Assembly: GCA_964649415.1 (NCBI GenBank)
Contig: CAZYSK010000060.1
Span: forward strand, 1-35,613
Length of the DNA: 35,613 nt
Source of the DNA: CAZYSK01 sp964649415
Lineage (GTDB): Bacteria > Chloroflexota > Anaerolineae > B4-G1
Direction of reading: 5' to 3'
Position 1 is the first letter of the stretch. Each line of letters opens with the position of its first letter. The notes under the pieces are model-generated. The model was given only the letters and a program-made list of their open reading frames with translations. It did no database searches and was not told the origin of the DNA. Below, piece after piece: positions 23,947 through 31,576 of the stretch. A program made the translations under genes and the position numbers.

Positions 23947-26064
23947 ATGATGAAACGCTTGTTCTCCGCGATCGAACCACATGTGGAAGCTGGGGCAAGC
24001 GTCGCGCTATTGCTGCTCCTAGCTGTGGCGGCGCTGGGCTTCTGTGCGCATCAGGTGCTGTCTGTCGCGTATCCCTATCCCCTGGACTACGGTGAGGCAC
24101 CACTCGTGGATCAAGCAATGCGCATGGTTGCCGGGCAACAGATGCAGTCTGTCCAACGGATGCAGTTCATCCGCGGCGTCTACCGCCGGGACATATCGTC
24201 GCCTCCCTATACCATTTCCAACTACCCGCCGCTGTACGTCCTGACGCTGACGCCCTTCGTCGGGCTGTTTGGTCCCAACTTCTGGGCAGGACGCGCCATC
24301 TCGACCACGTGCGCCCTGGCGTCTGGGGCGGCCCTGGCGCTGATTATACACACGCATACGCGTGATCGCCTAGCGGCCGCGATCAGCGGTCTGTTGTTTC
24401 TGGCCGTTCCCTACGTAGTCCATTGGTCCTCTCTGCTGCGCATAGATTTGCTCGCTTTGGCCTGCAGCCTGGTCGGCCTGTACTTTCTGGTCAGGTGGCC
24501 CAGCGCACGCTGGAGCATGATTAGCGCCGGATTGTTGCTGCTGGCAGCCATCTACACTCGCCAGTCGTACGCGCTGGCCGCGCCACTGGCTGCCTTCGTC
24601 TGGCTCCTGGTGCGCGACTGGCGACGGGCGCTTGGCCTGGCGGCGTTGGTCGGCGGCCTGGCCGTGGCTCTTCTGCTGATCCTGAACACAGTGACTCGGG
24701 GTGGTTTTTTCTTCCACGTCGTGGTGGCCAACGTGAACGAATTCGGTATTGAGCGCCTGCAGTGGAACCTGCGCCAGCTATGCGTTACGGCCCCGATCCT
24801 GCTACTCCTCGGTGCGGGGTCCCTCTTCATCGCTCCGGGGAGGCAAGGTCTATGGCCGTTGCTAGCGCCGTACCTGGTCGGTGCGGCGCTCTCCGGCTTG
24901 ACGATTGGCAAGATCGGTTCGAACGTCAACTATTTCCTGGAGTTGTCTGCCACCCTCAGCCTGGCAGCGGGTGCGCTCGTCGCCCGCAGCCGTGAGCGTC
25001 CCTGGCTGCGCATCGTCCTGCTTGTCCTGTTGGCGTCGCAGGTGGTGCAATTGATGCGCATCACGGTGACTGAGTACGGCGGAAGGTTGGCCGAGCGGTT
25101 GGAGTTCCGGGAGGAGATACGCGAGCTGGATGGGATCGTGGCCGATGCCGAAGGCCCCGTCCTGGCCGACGAGTACATGGGGCTGCTCACGCTGCAGGGG
25201 CGGGCTTTGGTCGTCCAGCCCTTCGAGGTCACACAGTTGGCGCGCGCGGGTCTGTGGGACCAGACGCCTCTGGTTGACGCCATCCGTGACAGGGAATTTC
25301 CCCTCATCCTGATTCACTACTTCCCCGAGTATGCGGTCTACCGGGAGCGCTGGACGTCCGAGATGCTGACAGCCGTGCAGCACAACTACGCTCCGAGCAA
25401 CTCCCTGGCCCATACGGTCGTGTATCGTCCGGTGGGCGGCGGCACTAGTAGCAAAGCACCGCGCGCTTGTCCGGGCGCGCCCTGGTTGCTGCCCACCGAT
25501 AGCGCGCTTGGCGTGCAGTGGAGCGGCGGCGGCCTGGATTTCTTTGGCCGTGGCAACGTGGACAGCGTGCCGGTCTACGCCGTGGCCGATGGCCTGCTGA
25601 CGCGTCTCCCTGAGTGGACGGACAGCGTGGCGATCCGCCACGACGACCCGCTGCACACTGGGGAGAGCGTGTGGTCGGTCTACGCGCATATGGCAGGCAC
25701 CAGCGGCGGTGAGTCGTTGGTCGTTCAGGACTTTCCACCGGGTAGCGTCGGCGTCCCTGTGAGCGCGGGGGAGCTGCTTGGCTACCAGGGCACGTGGAGT
25801 GGCCAGCCGATGCGCACGATGTGGATGCACGTGCGCTTCGCGGTGGTGCGGGCAGGTCAGGGCGGTGAGTTCCCCGCCGAGTTGGGGCCGGGCGTCACGC
25901 TCGATCCAGCGCACTATCTCGGCATCGCGGTCGATGCCGACGCGGGGACGTCTCATCTGAGGCCGCTGCGCTGTCTGGAGCAGACACCGCAGGCGAAGAA
26001 CGGCGCTCCGGCGGACCTCCCGGGCGTGGAGACCACGCCCCTACAAATGGACGGAGAAGAATGA
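23947..26064 (+). CDS. GT-C (family 39-like) membrane glycosyltransferase with degenerate M23-like C-terminal domain, paralogue 2
   Basis: A 705-residue membrane protein, colinear with paralogue 1 (LDYGEAPLVDQAMRM, SPPYTISNYPPLY, GLFGPNFWAGRAIS, YTRQSYALAAPLAAFVWLL, GKIGSNVNYFLELSA, VLADEYMGLLTLQ). The C-terminal domain is M23-like (VPVYAVADGLLTR, VAIRHDD, SVYAHMAG with His581, VPVSAGELLGYQGTW, HVRFAV with His628). It keeps the YxHL-type His that paralogue 1 has lost, but lacks the first metal motif and the second His of HxH. A 36-base insert (24139-24174) encodes QMQSVQRMQFIR, absent from paralogue 1. An ATG at 23950 is an alternative start. The stop overlaps the GH130 start in an ATGA. Confidence 0.86.
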   Translation: MMKRLFSAIEPHVEAGASVALLLLLAVAALGFCAHQVLSVAYPYPLDYGEAPLVDQAMRMVAGQQMQSVQRMQFIRGVYRRDISSPPYTISNYPPLYVLTLTPFVGLFGPNFWAGRAISTTCALASGAALALIIHTHTRDRLAAAISGLLFLAVPYVVHWSSLLRIDLLALACSLVGLYFLVRWPSARWSMISAGLLLLAAIYTRQSYALAAPLAAFVWLLVRDWRRALGLAALVGGLAVALLLILNTVTRGGFFFHVVVANVNEFGIERLQWNLRQLCVTAPILLLLGAGSLFIAPGRQGLWPLLAPYLVGAALSGLTIGKIGSNVNYFLELSATLSLAAGALVARSRERPWLRIVLLVLLASQVVQLMRITVTEYGGRLAERLEFREEIRELDGIVADAEGPVLADEYMGLLTLQGRALVVQPFEVTQLARAGLWDQTPLVDAIRDREFPLILIHYFPEYAVYRERWTSEMLTAVQHNYAPSNSLAHTVVYRPVGGGTSSKAPRACPGAPWLLPTDSALGVQWSGGGLDFFGRGNVDSVPVYAVADGLLTRLPEWTDSVAIRHDDPLHTGESVWSVYAHMAGTSGGESLVVQDFPPGSVGVPVSAGELLGYQGTWSGQPMRTMWMHVRFAVVRAGQGGEFPAELGPGVTLDPAHYLGIAVDADAGTSHLRPLRCLEQTPQAKNGAPADLPGVETTPLQMDGEE
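24139..24174. repeat. 36-base insert with small palindrome in GT-C paralogue 2
   Basis: The stretch holds GGATG (24158-24162) and CATCC (24168-24172) around CAGTT. It adds exactly 12 codons compared with paralogue 1, at the same point in the first extracytoplasmic loop. Confidence 0.65.
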
Positions 26065-27113
26065 CAACGCTCAAACCTCAAACCCCAAGTCCCAAATCCC
26101 AACTGGGCGCGGAAACCGCGCCCCTACTCAGGCGTCACGCTGTCAATCCTGTTCTGCTCCCCGATCCGGGTTCGGACTGGGAGTGCTACAATGTGTTCAA
26201 TCCTGGGGTCCTCTACCACAATGGCCTCTTCCACATGTTCTACCGTGCTCAGGGCCTGGACTGGATCAGCCGCATCGGTTACGCGGTCAGCGAGGATGGC
26301 GTACGCTGGAATCGCCTGCGGCGGCCTGTGTTGGAGCCGGTGGACGGCACGGATTCCCGGGGCGTCGAAGATCCGCGCGTGGTCGAGATGGACGGTGTGT
26401 TCTACATGACCTATACGGCCTACGGGCGTGAGTTCCACGGGGCGGGCGAAGCGACGCACGCAGGCGGCGGTGTCCTGCCCATGGTCGCGCGCAGCGACAA
26501 CCTGATCACGTGGGAACGGTTGGGCCCCATTGTCCGGGGCGAGGACAACAAGGATCACGTGCTGTTTCCACGCCGTCTCAAGCGGATGCACCGACCGCAG
26601 CCCGACCGTCAGCGGTCGGCCTCGGCGGCATCCGCCTCGGGAGAGTCGGCTGACGGGCGCTACGCCGCGCTGCACCGTCGCTGGCCCCAGGTCTGGCTGG
26701 CGTACAGCGACGACCTGCTTGCCTGGCAAGAGTCCGATATGGTGCCTGTCTTCGGACCGCGCGAGGAAAGCTGGTGGGACTGTGCGTCTGTGGGCGCAAA
26801 CGGCGTGCCTATTGAGACAGAGCACGGCTGGTTGATGCTCTACCACGGCTATGACGACAATCACGTCTATCGCTTCGGCGTCTGTCTGCTGGACTTGGAG
26901 GAACCCAGCCGGGTGCTACGTCGGTCAGAGCAGCCGATCTTCTGGCCGCAGGAACTCTGGGAACTGCGCGGGGATGTGTCCAACGTGGTCTTCTCTTGCG
27001 CGAACGTCGTGGTGGACGGCGTGGTCTACGTCTACTACGGCGGCGGCGATCACGTCATTGGGCTGGCCACGTGCGAACTGGACGAATTGCTCGATTTTGT
27101 TCTGAATGCCTAG
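26061..27113 (+). CDS. GH130 family glycoside phosphorylase/hydrolase
   Basis: A 350-residue cytoplasmic five-bladed beta-propeller enzyme; GH130 members mostly split beta-mannosides with phosphate. Conserved parts are NPGVLYHNGLFHMFYRAQG, GVEDPRVVEMDGVFYMTYTA (Asp104 is the expected general acid), WWDCASVGANGVPIETEHGW and LMLYHGYDD. It overlaps the GT-C gene by ATGA, so the two are coupled. The first ~22 residues (PSPKSQLGAETAPLL) run through a family D repeat and are probably an added tail. Residues about 175-192 are repeat-encoded and split a motif that in relatives reads FPEKI-GRYALLHR: here FPRRLK, a 24-residue insert, then GRYAALHR. The exact substrate is unknown. Confidence 0.9.
   Translation: MTTLKPQTPSPKSQLGAETAPLLRRHAVNPVLLPDPGSDWECYNVFNPGVLYHNGLFHMFYRAQGLDWISRIGYAVSEDGVRWNRLRRPVLEPVDGTDSRGVEDPRVVEMDGVFYMTYTAYGREFHGAGEATHAGGGVLPMVARSDNLITWERLGPIVRGEDNKDHVLFPRRLKRMHRPQPDRQRSASAASASGESADGRYAALHRRWPQVWLAYSDDLLAWQESDMVPVFGPREESWWDCASVGANGVPIETEHGWLMLYHGYDDNHVYRFGVCLLDLEEPSRVLRRSEQPIFWPQELWELRGDVSNVVFSCANVVVDGVVYVYYGGGDHVIGLATCELDELLDFVLNA
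26105..26124. repeat. Palindromic repeat family D, in frame at the GH130 N-terminus
   Basis: GGGCGCGGAAACCGCGCCCC, a perfect palindrome in its first 19 bases apart from the centre. It encodes GAETAP just before the conserved start of the propeller. Confidence 0.85.
26583..26634. repeat. Family C-like palindrome, in frame in the GH130 gene
   Basis: Nested arms: CCGACCG (26602-26608) with CGGTCGG (26613-26619), and outer CGGATGC with GCATCCG. It encodes a basic, Ser/Ala-rich stretch (RMHRPQPDRQRSASAASAS) foreign to the enzyme fold. Confidence 0.8.
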
Positions 27114-27122
27114 GTGAACGTT

Positions 27123-27163
27123 GCGGACACTGACTCCGACCGTCTGCGGTCGGCTGCGTCCGC
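27123..27163. repeat. Palindromic repeat family C before the TreT gene
   Basis: GCGGACACTGACT, then arms CCGACCG and CGGTCGG, then CTGCGTCCGC. It ends just before the ribosome-binding site AGGAGAAAGGAG of the next gene, so it forms most of the 71-base gap. Confidence 0.9.
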
Positions 27164-27184
27164 AGGAGAAAGGAGAATCTTATT

Positions 27185-28438
27185 ATGTTACAACGGGTTG
27201 AGGTCGAAAGCAAGCAACTCGCTGACTACGCGCCCATCGTCGGTGAGGATGTCATGGCGGAGATCCAGGAACTGGCGAAGCCACTGCAGGGAGCGCGCGT
27301 GGTGCACATCAACGCCACCGCCTTCGGCGGCGGCGTGGCCGAGATACTCGTCACGCTCGTCCCGCTGATGCGCGACGCGGGGCTCGACGCCGAGTGGCAG
27401 GTCATCGAGGGGGCGGATGAGTTCTTCAACGCCACCAAGTCCTGTCACAACGGTTTGCAGGGAATGGACATCCCCTTCACCGACGACATGAAGGCCATCT
27501 GGCAGCGCTACAACCGCATGAACGCGGACGACTTTGAGGGCGAGTACGATTTCGTCGTCGTCCACGACCCGCAGCCCGCCGGGCTGCTCGCTTACTACAA
27601 GGCCAGGACGGGGGGGGGCGTCTCCGGCCACTGGGCCTGGCGCTGCCACATTGACACCTCACATCCCAACCCGGCCTACTGGGACTTCTTCGCCCCCTTC
27701 ATCTCCGAGTACGAGGCCGGCATCTTCACCATGGAGCAGTACGTCGGTCCGGGGGTGTCCCTGCAACATCTGGCGACCATCACGCCGACGATTGACCCCC
27801 TGTCGCCGAAGAATGCCCCTATCGAGCTTGAGAAGGCGCGCGAGATCGTGGCTCGCTTCGGCATAGACGTGGAGCGGCCAGTCGTCACACAGGTCAGCCG
27901 CTTCGATCCGTGGAAGGACCCCCTGGGCGTGATCGACGCCTACCGCATCGTCAAGGCACAGATGCCCGAGGTGCAGTTGGCGCTGGTCGGTTCCATGGCG
28001 TCGGATGATCCCGAGGGCTGGTACTATCTCGACAAGACCATCCGCCACGCCGGAGAGGATGACGACGTGTACATCCTGCACAATTTCCACGGGGTAGGCG
28101 CGCTGGAGGTGGGGGCTTTCCAGGCGGTCAGCGACGTGGTCGTCCAGAAGTCGACCCGCGAGGGGTTCGGCATGGTGGTGACCGAGGGGCTGTGGAAGGA
28201 GAAGCCGGTGGTGGGGGGCAACGCGGGAGGCATCCCGCTACAGGTGCTGGATGGAGAAACCGGCTTCCTGGTGGATTCGGTCGCAGAATGCGCCGAAAAG
28301 ACGCTCTATCTGCTACAGCACCCGGACGAGGCGGCACGCATGGGGGCGGCGGCGCGGGAGCACGTGCGCCAGAACTTCCTTTCGACCAGGCACCTGACTG
28401 AGTACCTGCGGTTGTTCGGCCGGCTTCAGGCGGCCTGA
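27185..28438 (+). CDS. treT: Trehalose synthase, glycosyltransferring (TreT type, GT4)
   Basis: A 417-residue cytoplasmic enzyme of the TreT family, which makes trehalose from NDP-glucose and glucose in a reversible reaction. Family features are VHINATAFGGGVAEIL, FVVVHDPQPAGLL, WRCHIDTSHPN and the GT4 nucleotide-sugar site VSRFDPWKDPLG and STREGFGMVVTEGLWKEKPV. The ATG follows AAGGAG. Trehalose from TreT could be recycled by a GH65 phosphorylase such as that at 3429, but that substrate is not proven. The 3' end overlaps the convergent kinase gene by 13 bases. The family assignment is firm; the donor nucleotide is not known. Confidence 0.92.
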   Translation: MLQRVEVESKQLADYAPIVGEDVMAEIQELAKPLQGARVVHINATAFGGGVAEILVTLVPLMRDAGLDAEWQVIEGADEFFNATKSCHNGLQGMDIPFTDDMKAIWQRYNRMNADDFEGEYDFVVVHDPQPAGLLAYYKARTGGGVSGHWAWRCHIDTSHPNPAYWDFFAPFISEYEAGIFTMEQYVGPGVSLQHLATITPTIDPLSPKNAPIELEKAREIVARFGIDVERPVVTQVSRFDPWKDPLGVIDAYRIVKAQMPEVQLALVGSMASDDPEGWYYLDKTIRHAGEDDDVYILHNFHGVGALEVGAFQAVSDVVVQKSTREGFGMVVTEGLWKEKPVVGGNAGGIPLQVLDGETGFLVDSVAECAEKTLYLLQHPDEAARMGAAAREHVRQNFLSTRHLTEYLRLFGRLQAA

Positions 28439-29463
28439 CGTCGCGTCGTGGGCCGTGCCACGCGCTCGTTTCTCAGCCTGAGCAGTTCATCCGTAGATTC
28501 GATAAGCGTCTCACGCACAGCCGAGGGCTGCGCGCCTGCCTGTTCCATGCCCAGCAGCACGCCGCCGACGACGGGCGGGACGTGCAGCCTCACGAGGCGA
28601 GCGCCCGGTGCAACCGGGTGGATGGTGTCCCGTATAGCCTCGGCCAGCAGTGGGCTGCCGTTGAAGAAGCTGCCCGCCAGCACGACGTCGAATTCGAGGG
28701 CCTGGATCGGTCCAGTGCGATCGAATCCAAGCTGGCGGATCACGCCGCATGCCATGTCGCCCAACTCGCGCCCGGCCCACAGTATCAGTTCGTGGGCGAC
28801 GGGATCGCCATCGGCAGCGACCTGGAACACGAGCGGAGCGGCCTCCGCGCCCAGCCTGATCCGGTCTAGCGTCAATCCCTCCAGCAGGTCTTCAACGCCG
28901 TGACTGCCGGTCAGGTCGACAAACGCCTGGGTGAGCCGGGTGGGCGGGCCACGGCGTGTCCACTCGTGGGCGACGGCCTGGAGGGCTTTGTGGATCAATT
29001 CGTGGGCACCTGCTGCCTCGCCCAGCCAGGAGAAGCCCGTCATGCGCCCCATGTGCCGCTCCTGGTCCCAGCCCCATGCGTTGCAACTCGTGCCGGCTAC
29101 GATGGCGATCCCCCAGCCCTCGGCCGCCCCGGCCAGCAGGCCGACGATGGCGTCGTTCACGATCTCCACCGGTGCGCGGAGGCCCAGCGTATCGATGGCC
29201 TGCAGGATGGGCATCCGTTGCGACGGCCAGTCGTATCCTGCGATGCCGAATCCGGCGCCCGCGATCTGGCTTTCGCTGATACCTGCGGCGCTCAGTGCTT
29301 CCTGGGTGATGGTGCGGAGCAACGCGGCGAGGCTGTCGTAGCCGATGTCCATAGGGTTGCCCGCTCCCCCTTCTCCGAGGCCGAGTGCGCGGCCGGACTC
29401 ATCGGCGACGAGGGCGTGACTCTTCGTCGCGCCGGTGTCGAATCCCAGGTAGTAATGTATCAT
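28426..29463 (-). CDS. BadF/BadG/BcrA-type ATPase, probable N-acetylglucosamine kinase
   Basis: A 345-residue cytoplasmic protein of the ASKHA fold. The N-terminal phosphate loop is YYLGFDTGATKSHALVADE; AGTSCNAWGW and FDVVLAGSFFNGSPL are typical of the BadF/GlcNAc-kinase group. It probably phosphorylates an amino sugar at O6. NagB lies upstream on the same strand, 114 bases away, which supports hexosamine use (GlcNAc to GlcNAc-6-P; a deacetylase would be needed and is not in this window). The start codon sits inside a decayed family A repeat, and no good ribosome site is visible before it. An ATG four codons or fewer away is not evident, so this start is accepted. Confidence 0.87.
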   Translation of the reverse strand: MIHYYLGFDTGATKSHALVADESGRALGLGEGGAGNPMDIGYDSLAALLRTITQEALSAAGISESQIAGAGFGIAGYDWPSQRMPILQAIDTLGLRAPVEIVNDAIVGLLAGAAEGWGIAIVAGTSCNAWGWDQERHMGRMTGFSWLGEAAGAHELIHKALQAVAHEWTRRGPPTRLTQAFVDLTGSHGVEDLLEGLTLDRIRLGAEAAPLVFQVAADGDPVAHELILWAGRELGDMACGVIRQLGFDRTGPIQALEFDVVLAGSFFNGSPLLAEAIRDTIHPVAPGARLVRLHVPPVVGGVLLGMEQAGAQPSAVRETLIESTDELLRLRNERVARPTTRRQAA

Positions 29464-29484
29464 CAGAATTGCGCCTCTGTGTAG
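29458..29484. repeat. Decayed family A repeat at the kinase start
   Basis: Read on the minus strand: CCCTACACAGAGGCGCAATT then CTGATG. It matches CCCTACAGAGGCGCCATT, CTGATG at 7552-7574 apart from one substitution and a two-base gap. The ATG within the element serves as the start codon. Confidence 0.65.
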
Positions 29485-29507
29485 GGATGATCGTGAGTTA
29501 GTTGTTC

Positions 29508-29545
29508 TCCATCATACGTGTTGCGTGATGCGTGTTGCGTGGAAG
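29508..29545. repeat. Short tandem repeat between kinase and nagB
   Basis: The unit CGTGTTGCGTGATG is repeated (CGTGTTGCGTGATG, CGTGTTGCGTGG). Its role is unknown; it fills part of the 114-base gap. Confidence 0.7.
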
Positions 29546-29577
29546 GCGCATCATCGGGGTCGCCTTCTCGGTGCTCG

Positions 29578-30312
29578 TTATTCCAGCAACGACGCGGCGT
29601 CGGTGTCGAGAAAGACGTAGGCTTGTTCGTGTTGGCGCAGAATGGACGCTGGATGTAAGGGCGTGACGTCTCCGGTGAAGCAGTCGCGTACGGCCTGGGC
29701 TTTGCGGCGCTCGGGCACCGTGCACACGATGGCGCGGGCCTTCATAATCTGCTTCACGGACATGGATATGGCGCGGCGAGGCACGTCATCCAACGAGTTG
29801 AACCAGCCTTCGCCCAGTTGTTGGCGGCGGCAGGCCTCGTCCAGCTCGACGATGATGGTGGGATCCTCCGCCTCGAAGTCGGCCGGCGGGTCGTTGAAGG
29901 CCAGATGGCCGTTCTCGCCAATGCCTACGAATGCCACGTCAACCGGATGGGCGGCGATCAGGCGGTTGATGCGCCTGCATTCGGCCACGGGGTCGGGCGC
30001 GTCACCCTGGATCAGGTGCACGGTGCCTGGATGCACGCGTCCGATCAGGCGTTCCTTGAGGTAGCGACGGAAACTGGCCGGATGATCCTCCGGCAGGCCG
30101 ACGTATTCGTCCAGGTGAAACATGGTCGTGCTGGCCCAGTCCACGCCGGGCGCAGACGTCAGGGCCTCGAGGAAGTCAAACTGCGATGCGCCCGTGGCAG
30201 CGACGAACGTGGCCTGCCCTTTGCGGGTGATCGCGTCTTTGAGAAGCTCGGCGGCTTTCGCTGCCGCAGCCTGTCCCATTTCGGCTCCGTCTGGGAACAC
30301 AGAGATGTCCAT
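29578..30312 (-). CDS. nagB: Glucosamine-6-phosphate deaminase
   Basis: A 244-residue cytoplasmic enzyme converting glucosamine 6-phosphate to fructose 6-phosphate and ammonia. Motifs: TGASQFDFLEAL (phosphate loop region), MFHLDEYVGL (catalytic Asp), VAFVGIGENGHLAFNDPP (catalytic Glu/His area) and AISMSVKQIMKAR. A ribosome site GGAGGGAG precedes the ATG at 30312. The length is close to the family norm. It probably shares a transcript with the BadF-type kinase downstream. Confidence 0.95.
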   Translation of the reverse strand: MDISVFPDGAEMGQAAAAKAAELLKDAITRKGQATFVAATGASQFDFLEALTSAPGVDWASTTMFHLDEYVGLPEDHPASFRRYLKERLIGRVHPGTVHLIQGDAPDPVAECRRINRLIAAHPVDVAFVGIGENGHLAFNDPPADFEAEDPTIIVELDEACRRQQLGEGWFNSLDDVPRRAISMSVKQIMKARAIVCTVPERRKAQAVRDCFTGDVTPLHPASILRQHEQAYVFLDTDAASLLE

Positions 30313-30580
30313 TCTCCCTCCGAGAGTTGATGCAGATTGGAGCGAAGCGGCAAATCAGCAAATCGGTAAACCGGCACATCAGCCTGTGGGTTTGCTGGAA
30401 CTGCGGATAGATGAGAGCAGGTAACTATACACGAACTTGGGTTCACTGACAAGCGCCTCGCGGCTCAGATTCCGCAGTTGCGTCCAGCGTTTTGTCCTGG
30501 ACTGCAAATCGAGTACAATACAGTGCAGTGCACCCAGGAGTGACGGCGTTGTTCAGATACACCTAGGCGAGGTTGCCCGC
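30313..30580. promoter_or_regulatory. Divergent intergenic region, nagB and CHAT operon
   Basis: The two operons diverge here, so promoters for both must lie within these 268 bases. For the plus strand, TTGTCC (30492-30497) and TACAAT (30514-30519), 16 bases apart, are a fair candidate. They are followed by GTGCAGTGCAC, a small palindrome overlapping the expected start. No gene is seen. Confidence 0.4.
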
Positions 30581-31576
30581 ATGACCAGAATCCTGTTTCT
30601 TGCAGCTAATCCTCGGGATACCACGTCTCTGAAGCTGGATGAGGAAATCCGGGCCATCGACGAAGGGCTGCGTCGCGCCGCGTTCCGAGACGCATTTGAC
30701 ATCAGGCAGCATTGGGCCGTCCGCGTTACAGATATTCAGGAATGCCTTCTGCGCCACAGGCCACACATCGTGCATTTCAGCGGCCACGGCAGCAAGTCGA
30801 GCGAGATCATCCTGGAGGATGCTTGGGGCGACGGCTGCCCCGTTTCGGTCAGGGCTCTGGGCAGCCTGTTCGCCACATTGAGGGACGATATACGCTGCGT
30901 TGTGCTCAATGCGTGCTATTCTGAGCAGCAGGCGCAAGCCATCGCAGCGCACGTCGAGTGCGTTATCGGAATGTCGCGGGCGATGTCCGATCTGGCGGCG
31001 ATCAGTTTCGTCTCCTCGTTCTACCAGGCTTTGGGATATGGTAGAAGTGTCAAGACAGCGTTTGACCTGGGATGCGCTCAAGTAGACATAGAGGGACTCG
31101 GCGAACAGAACACGCCGAAGTTGCTGGCGCGGCACAGGGACGCGGATACCGTCTTCTTCGCCTCGGAACAGGATCAGCGCGCGTCCAGTGAGCCGGGAAA
31201 GCGGACTGAGAGCCGTATCCGGCTGAAGCGAGCAGGGGCGGCAGGACGACGCGCGCTGCTTGAGAGCAATTCTCCCTTGATCACCATGGGTCGCGGCCCC
31301 AGGAACATGGTGCGCGTATCCGATCCGAGCGTTTCGTGGGAGCATGGGCAGATCATACTGATGCTGGGGGCATACTTCTACCGCCATTTGAGCAGGACAA
31401 ACCCCTCCATCGTATGCCGCCGGGGCGAGGAGTTCTTGCTTGAAGCGGGGATAAGGGAGGAGATCCAACTGCGGTCTCAGGATCGCCTGACCCTGGGCAA
31501 TACGACTTTCGTGGTCGAGTTTGACCTGATTGACGAGGATGCGGACTACAAGGAGACAGAGGCCAGCCGGGCATGA
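30581..31576 (+). CDS. CHAT/caspase-like protease domain with C-terminal FHA domain
   Basis: A 331-residue soluble protein. Residues 1-180 match the CHAT/caspase fold: ILFLAANPRDTTSLKLDEEI, PHIVHFSGHGS with catalytic His69, VVLNACYSEQQA with catalytic Cys112, and ISFVSSFYQALGYGRSV. Residues about 225-320 form an FHA phosphothreonine-binding domain (LITMGRGPRNMVRVSD, SVSWEHGQI; Gly237-Arg238 and Ser252...His255 at the usual places). The start is MTRILFLAA, where CHAT domains begin. The stop overlaps the kinase start by ATGA, so the protease and kinase are translationally coupled; FHA would let the protease bind a phosphorylated partner or the kinase itself. The target is unknown. Confidence 0.88.
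   Translation: MTRILFLAANPRDTTSLKLDEEIRAIDEGLRRAAFRDAFDIRQHWAVRVTDIQECLLRHRPHIVHFSGHGSKSSEIILEDAWGDGCPVSVRALGSLFATLRDDIRCVVLNACYSEQQAQAIAAHVECVIGMSRAMSDLAAISFVSSFYQALGYGRSVKTAFDLGCAQVDIEGLGEQNTPKLLARHRDADTVFFASEQDQRASSEPGKRTESRIRLKRAGAAGRRALLESNSPLITMGRGPRNMVRVSDPSVSWEHGQIILMLGAYFYRHLSRTNPSIVCRRGEEFLLEAGIREEIQLRSQDRLTLGNTTFVVEFDLIDEDADYKETEASRA

Noticed and set aside
20867..26064. M23 domains as active peptidases
   Set aside because: The HxxxD metal motif and the second His of HxH are missing in both paralogues.
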